DNA of 64,000 bases, taken from Anaerobacillus isosaccharinicus (GTDB lineage: Bacteria; Bacillota; Bacilli; Bacillales; Anaerobacillaceae). Both the position numbers and the translations under genes were made by a program. Where the stretch lies: positions 2,532,164 through 2,596,163 of the forward strand of contig NZ_CP063356.1 in the NCBI RefSeq assembly GCF_001866075.3. The letters run 5' to 3'. The notes beneath the pieces were generated by a model. It saw only the letters and a list, made by a program, of their open reading frames with translations. It made no database searches and was not told the DNA's origin. Numbering within the stretch: the first letter of the stretch is position 1; every line of letters begins with the position of its first letter. Shown here in pieces: positions 61,315 to 64,000 of the stretch.

Positions 61315-62418
61315 CTACCTCATTTTCCCCCTGGCATCAACAGGCCAACTGTCAACGATAACACTATTACGGTGAACATTGTATTCGTCAAAAAGATTAG
61401 CAACAACACAAGCATGGTTTGGGATAATTTGCACTTTATCAGTTAGGGCTAATGTAGAAGTCGCACTTAGTGTGGCAACGCCATGTTCTTCAGAAAGTCT
61501 TTCTATTGTAACTTCAGGGTGGCCAATGACGCTACCGAAACCAACAACGCTTTTGTTCCCATGGGCACCTTGGTCTAAGGCGAGTGCTTTACTACCAGTG
61601 TCGAAAATGATGCGATCTTTTTTTACACTGGCAACGGAAGCAAGGACTGTTAAAGCACAGTTAGAAGCTGTTGCGACGCCGAGTCCTACTTGGCACATAT
61701 CGTAAAAAGCTGCGTTTCCAGGTCGAATTTCAGTTATTCCGTCAATGGTAGCACCGTATTTAAATGTTGGTGTAGATCCAATACTTCGATGTTTGATTGG
61801 AATCCCTGCTTGCTCACAAAGGATTGCGCTGTCTAATACTGTTTGTGCTTCACATTTGGCGATCGATTTAATTTGTTCGAGAGAAGTTGCTGCGTAAGAG
61901 TGGCCAGCATGAGTGAAGATACCTGTTAAATGGATGTTAGGTAGTTTGGTAATCTCCGTTGCAAGGTCTAACACTTCATTTACTTCAACACCGCAACGGT
62001 TTAAGCCTGAATTTACTTTGATCCACACTGTTATGGGACTGGCACCGTTAAATGCTTCATCAACGATTTTGGCTTGCTCTAGTGAATCAATAGCTATCGT
62101 GATTTTTGCCTGATTAGTTAACGTTCGAAGTCGCTCTAATTTTTGTTCACTTGATAGGGGATAAGCGATTAAAATATCAACTATTCCAGCAGCGACCATG
62201 ACCTCTGCTTCTTCAAGTTTTGCAACTGTTATTCCACATGCCCCTCTTTCAAGCTGCATTTTTGCGATTTGAAGACTTTTATGAGTTTTTATATGAGGTC
62301 TCCAGCTAATATTGTTTTCTTTGGCAATGGAACTAATTTCATCTAAGTTTTTTTCGAGCAGATTGAGGTCAAGGAGTAAAGCAGGAGTATCGAGCTTAAG
62401 TATGGAATTATTGGTCAA
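61315..62418 (-). CDS. D-threonine aldolase / D-serine dehydratase-like PLP enzyme
   Basis: The 367-residue fold-type III PLP enzyme has the Schiff-base Lys in WRPHIKTHKS and VWIKVNSGLNRCGVE in the barrel. The C-terminal metal motif is IIPNHACVVANLFDEY (His-x-Cys). This set is typical of the DSD1/D-threonine aldolase group, which cleaves D-beta-hydroxy amino acids. It starts with TTG behind GAGGTGATC. Substrate among D-threonine, D-serine and related amino acids is not resolved. Confidence 0.88.
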   Translation of the reverse strand: MTNNSILKLDTPALLLDLNLLEKNLDEISSIAKENNISWRPHIKTHKSLQIAKMQLERGACGITVAKLEEAEVMVAAGIVDILIAYPLSSEQKLERLRTLTNQAKITIAIDSLEQAKIVDEAFNGASPITVWIKVNSGLNRCGVEVNEVLDLATEITKLPNIHLTGIFTHAGHSYAATSLEQIKSIAKCEAQTVLDSAILCEQAGIPIKHRSIGSTPTFKYGATIDGITEIRPGNAAFYDMCQVGLGVATASNCALTVLASVASVKKDRIIFDTGSKALALDQGAHGNKSVVGFGSVIGHPEVTIERLSEEHGVATLSATSTLALTDKVQIIPNHACVVANLFDEYNVHRNSVIVDSWPVDARGKMR

Positions 62419-62642
62419 GAGAGATCACCTCATTTTCAAAGTTTGATTACTATGACTGTATCATAGGAAAAGAAGTGAGGAAAGTTCAAACGATTCGTAA
62501 TAGCATATGTAGTTCACCCTAATCAATTAAGGAGATTTCAGGGAAATGCATTTGTTTCTACTATAAATAATTGAAAATTTCATCCACCATACATTTATTT
62601 ACAGTATTTGTAAAAGATATATTCATATCGGTGAAAGAAGGT

Positions 62643-63209
62643 ATGAATTTGAACATCATTATTATAGTACTTTTGTTTCTATTAAATATAAGATATCAAT
62701 CGTTTAAGCACCTAAAAAAATATGCACCAACTATGGTATATGTATCAACATTTAATGCACTTTATTATTATTTATGTAAACATTATTTGCTATGGGACTT
62801 TAAGTCAATAAATCTCAGTGTTAGATGGTTAAGGGGATTACATATATTTATCTTAACGCCTTCTTTGGTTCTCTTATATTTAACGAAATTTCCTAGAAAG
62901 ATCGAGAAACAACCAATTTATATTCTAAAGTGGGTGGCTGTTTCAAGTATCTGTGAGTTTATTGTTTTCAAACAAGGGTTACTTTTCTTCAAAAGGGGCT
63001 GGAATATAGGTTGGTCAGCGTTGTTATATTTAAAAATGTATGTTTATAGTTATTTCTTTAAAGAACATAAGCTAACAGTTCTCGGCCTTTCGATCATTAC
63101 AACAGTTACTGCATTAAAAATCTTTAACGTTCCACTTAGAAATGATCAATTGAAGGGACCTCTCGCTATCCCTTTTTTAAAGAAAAAAAAGAAATTCATA
63201 TCATTTTAA
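62643..63209 (+). CDS. CBO0543-like membrane protein
   Basis: The 188-residue protein has five hydrophobic segments and the motifs FNALYYYLC and GWNIGWSALLYLKMY shared with 21408-21932. I place the start at about 62643 because the paralogue starts there. The frame opens at 62571 but has no ribosome site at that point; GAAGGT abuts the ATG, so TTG at 62649 is also possible. A terminator follows. Confidence 0.6.
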   Translation: MNLNIIIIVLLFLLNIRYQSFKHLKKYAPTMVYVSTFNALYYYLCKHYLLWDFKSINLSVRWLRGLHIFILTPSLVLLYLTKFPRKIEKQPIYILKWVAVSSICEFIVFKQGLLFFKRGWNIGWSALLYLKMYVYSYFFKEHKLTVLGLSIITTVTALKIFNVPLRNDQLKGPLAIPFLKKKKKFISF

Positions 63210-63210
63210 G

Positions 63211-63237
63211 AAAGGATGGTATTTGCCATCCTTTTTC
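63211..63237 (+). terminator. Terminator after the CBO0543-like gene
   Basis: AAAGGATGG pairs with CCATCCTTT and is followed by TTTCT. Confidence 0.85.
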
Positions 63238-63307
63238 TAATTTATTTGAAGTCCATGTGGGAATTTGTGTAAAAATTATAAAAGTAAAGAATTCTTTTGA
63301 TTGCCTC

Positions 63308-63358
63308 TTGCATTTTTTGGTAAACTATATTATAGTACATTACAACAGTAATGCACTA
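63308..63358 (+). promoter_or_regulatory. Promoter with overlapping palindromic operator
   Basis: TTGCAT (63308-63313) and TATAGT (63331-63336) are 17 nt apart. TAGTACATTAC-AACA-GTAATGCACTA (63333-63358), an imperfect palindrome with one mismatched pair, overlaps the -10 and start site. This is a good candidate operator for the GntR protein it precedes. Confidence 0.75.
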
Positions 63359-63386
63359 TGTTAGATACTTAGTTAGGGGGTGCGCC

Positions 63387-63764
63387 GTGATTTTAAATAC
63401 TGATGGAACGAAGCCAATTTATGTTCAAATTTCTGATTGGCTAGAAACCGAAATATTGTCTGGAAATATTGGAGCAGATGAGAAGGTATATTCTCAATAT
63501 CAACTTGCCGAGATGTTTAATATAAACCCCGCAACAGCAGCAAAAGGCTTAAATATGTTAGCAGATGAGAATATTGTGTATAAAAAACGAGGGTTAGGGA
63601 TGTTTGTGTCTCCTGATGCACTTGATATGATTTTGATAAAACGGAAAAGTCTAACGTTAAAACGATTAGTTTTAGAGATCGTAACAGAGGCAAGGCAACT
63701 TGGTGTATCCGAAACAGAATTGGTTGAGATGATTAAAGAAGTGAATAACGTTAGGGAGGAATAG
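63387..63764 (+). CDS. GntR-family regulator, YtrA subfamily
   Basis: The 125-residue protein shows GTKPIYVQISDWLETEIL, YSQYQLAEMFNINPATAAKG and YKKRGLGMFVS. GTG at 63387 follows AGGGGGTG; the frame upstream is not preceded by a site. It probably represses its own operon through the palindrome at 63333 and controls the ABC transporter that follows. Confidence 0.92.
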   Translation: MILNTDGTKPIYVQISDWLETEILSGNIGADEKVYSQYQLAEMFNINPATAAKGLNMLADENIVYKKRGLGMFVSPDALDMILIKRKSLTLKRLVLEIVTEARQLGVSETELVEMIKEVNNVREE

Positions 63765-63766
63765 AG

Positions 63767-64000
63767 ATGAATGTCATTCAATGTGAAAACTTAAATAAAA
63801 AGTACAGTAGCAGTCATGCCTTAAAAAACTTGTCATTTACAATTGAGGAAAATAAAATTACTGGATTGATTGGACGAAATGGCGCCGGAAAAACAACCTT
63901 ATTAAAACTAATTGCTGGCTTTTCACAACCGTCTTCGGGTAAAGTGGTGGTTTTTTCTGAAGTCCCTTTTAATAACTTGAAAGTTTCCCAAAATATGATT
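63767..64000 (+). CDS. ABC transporter ATP-binding protein (partial, window end)
   Basis: The first 78 residues include VIQCENLNKKY, the Walker A GRNGAGKTTLLKL and AGFSQPSSGKV. The gene runs beyond the window. It starts 2 nt after the stop of the GntR gene behind AGGGAGGA, giving the same regulator-ATPase order as at 41864-43145. Confidence 0.93.
   Translation, partial: MNVIQCENLNKKYSSSHALKNLSFTIEENKITGLIGRNGAGKTTLLKLIAGFSQPSSGKVVVFSEVPFNNLKVSQNMI

Overview
The window looks like chromosome of a low-GC, endospore-forming member of the Bacillaceae. The evidence is AT-rich DNA with strong AGGAGG ribosome sites, frequent TTG and GTG starts, two YjcZ-type sporulation microproteins, a YppG-like protein, YtrA-type GntR/ABC modules and CBO0543-type membrane proteins. 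A respiratory molybdoenzyme of the arsenate-reductase type, an FNR-like regulator with cysteine ligands and sigma-54-driven organic-acid catabolism suggest a facultative or strict anaerobe related to alkaliphilic Bacillus or Anaerobacillus. That placement is inference. No rRNA, tRNA or CRISPR array was seen.

Region 1 (1-13.1 kb) is an anaerobic respiration island. It opens with a thioredoxin-fold lipoprotein whose reading frame is interrupted only by a TGA at the first position of a CxxC-type redox motif, so it is a candidate selenoprotein. Next come a YjcZ microprotein and an untranslated Fur-box/terminator unit. The cluster then runs tatA, an NrfD-like anchor, a Tat-exported molybdopterin reductase with ArrA-like active-site residues, a four-cluster ferredoxin subunit and a TorD-like chaperone. 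A 1.8-kb insertion sequence separates these from a polyferredoxin and from a PhnD-like lipoprotein / histidine kinase / response regulator set, which probably senses the respiratory oxyanion.

Region 2 (13.1-22.3 kb) holds a vanadium-haloperoxidase/PAP2 protein, a MITE-like repeat, the sulfate assimilation operon cysH-sat-cysP-cysC, several small spore-type proteins and an M50 protease.

Region 3 (22.3-34.7 kb) contains two sigma-54 regulons that sit back to back. One activator faces an iron alcohol dehydrogenase plus a CoA-acylating semialdehyde dehydrogenase. The other faces a 3-hydroxybutyrate dehydrogenase, a TRAP transporter and a 3-oxoacid CoA-transferase. Each target has a -24/-12 promoter, and upstream of both lie 18-bp sites of the form TGTC-N10-GACA.

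Region 4 (34.8-48.4 kb) is mixed: a fatty-acyl reductase-like SDR with an aldehyde dehydrogenase, a detached PstS C-terminal fragment, membrane proteins, a hydrolase, a ferritin-like protein, a GntR/ABC module, a CBO0543 pair, a DMT permease and a LOG-family hydrolase. Tandem imperfect repeats lie between some of these genes.

Region 5 (48.5-64 kb) holds an FNR-like regulator, DUF2249 and V4R proteins with a GGDEF-EAL protein, a DUF3221 lipoprotein gene broken by TGA, pepF, a cold-shock gene, tandem 5TM histidine kinases, a PAQR protein, a D-threonine aldolase-like enzyme and the start of a second GntR/ABC module cut by the window end.
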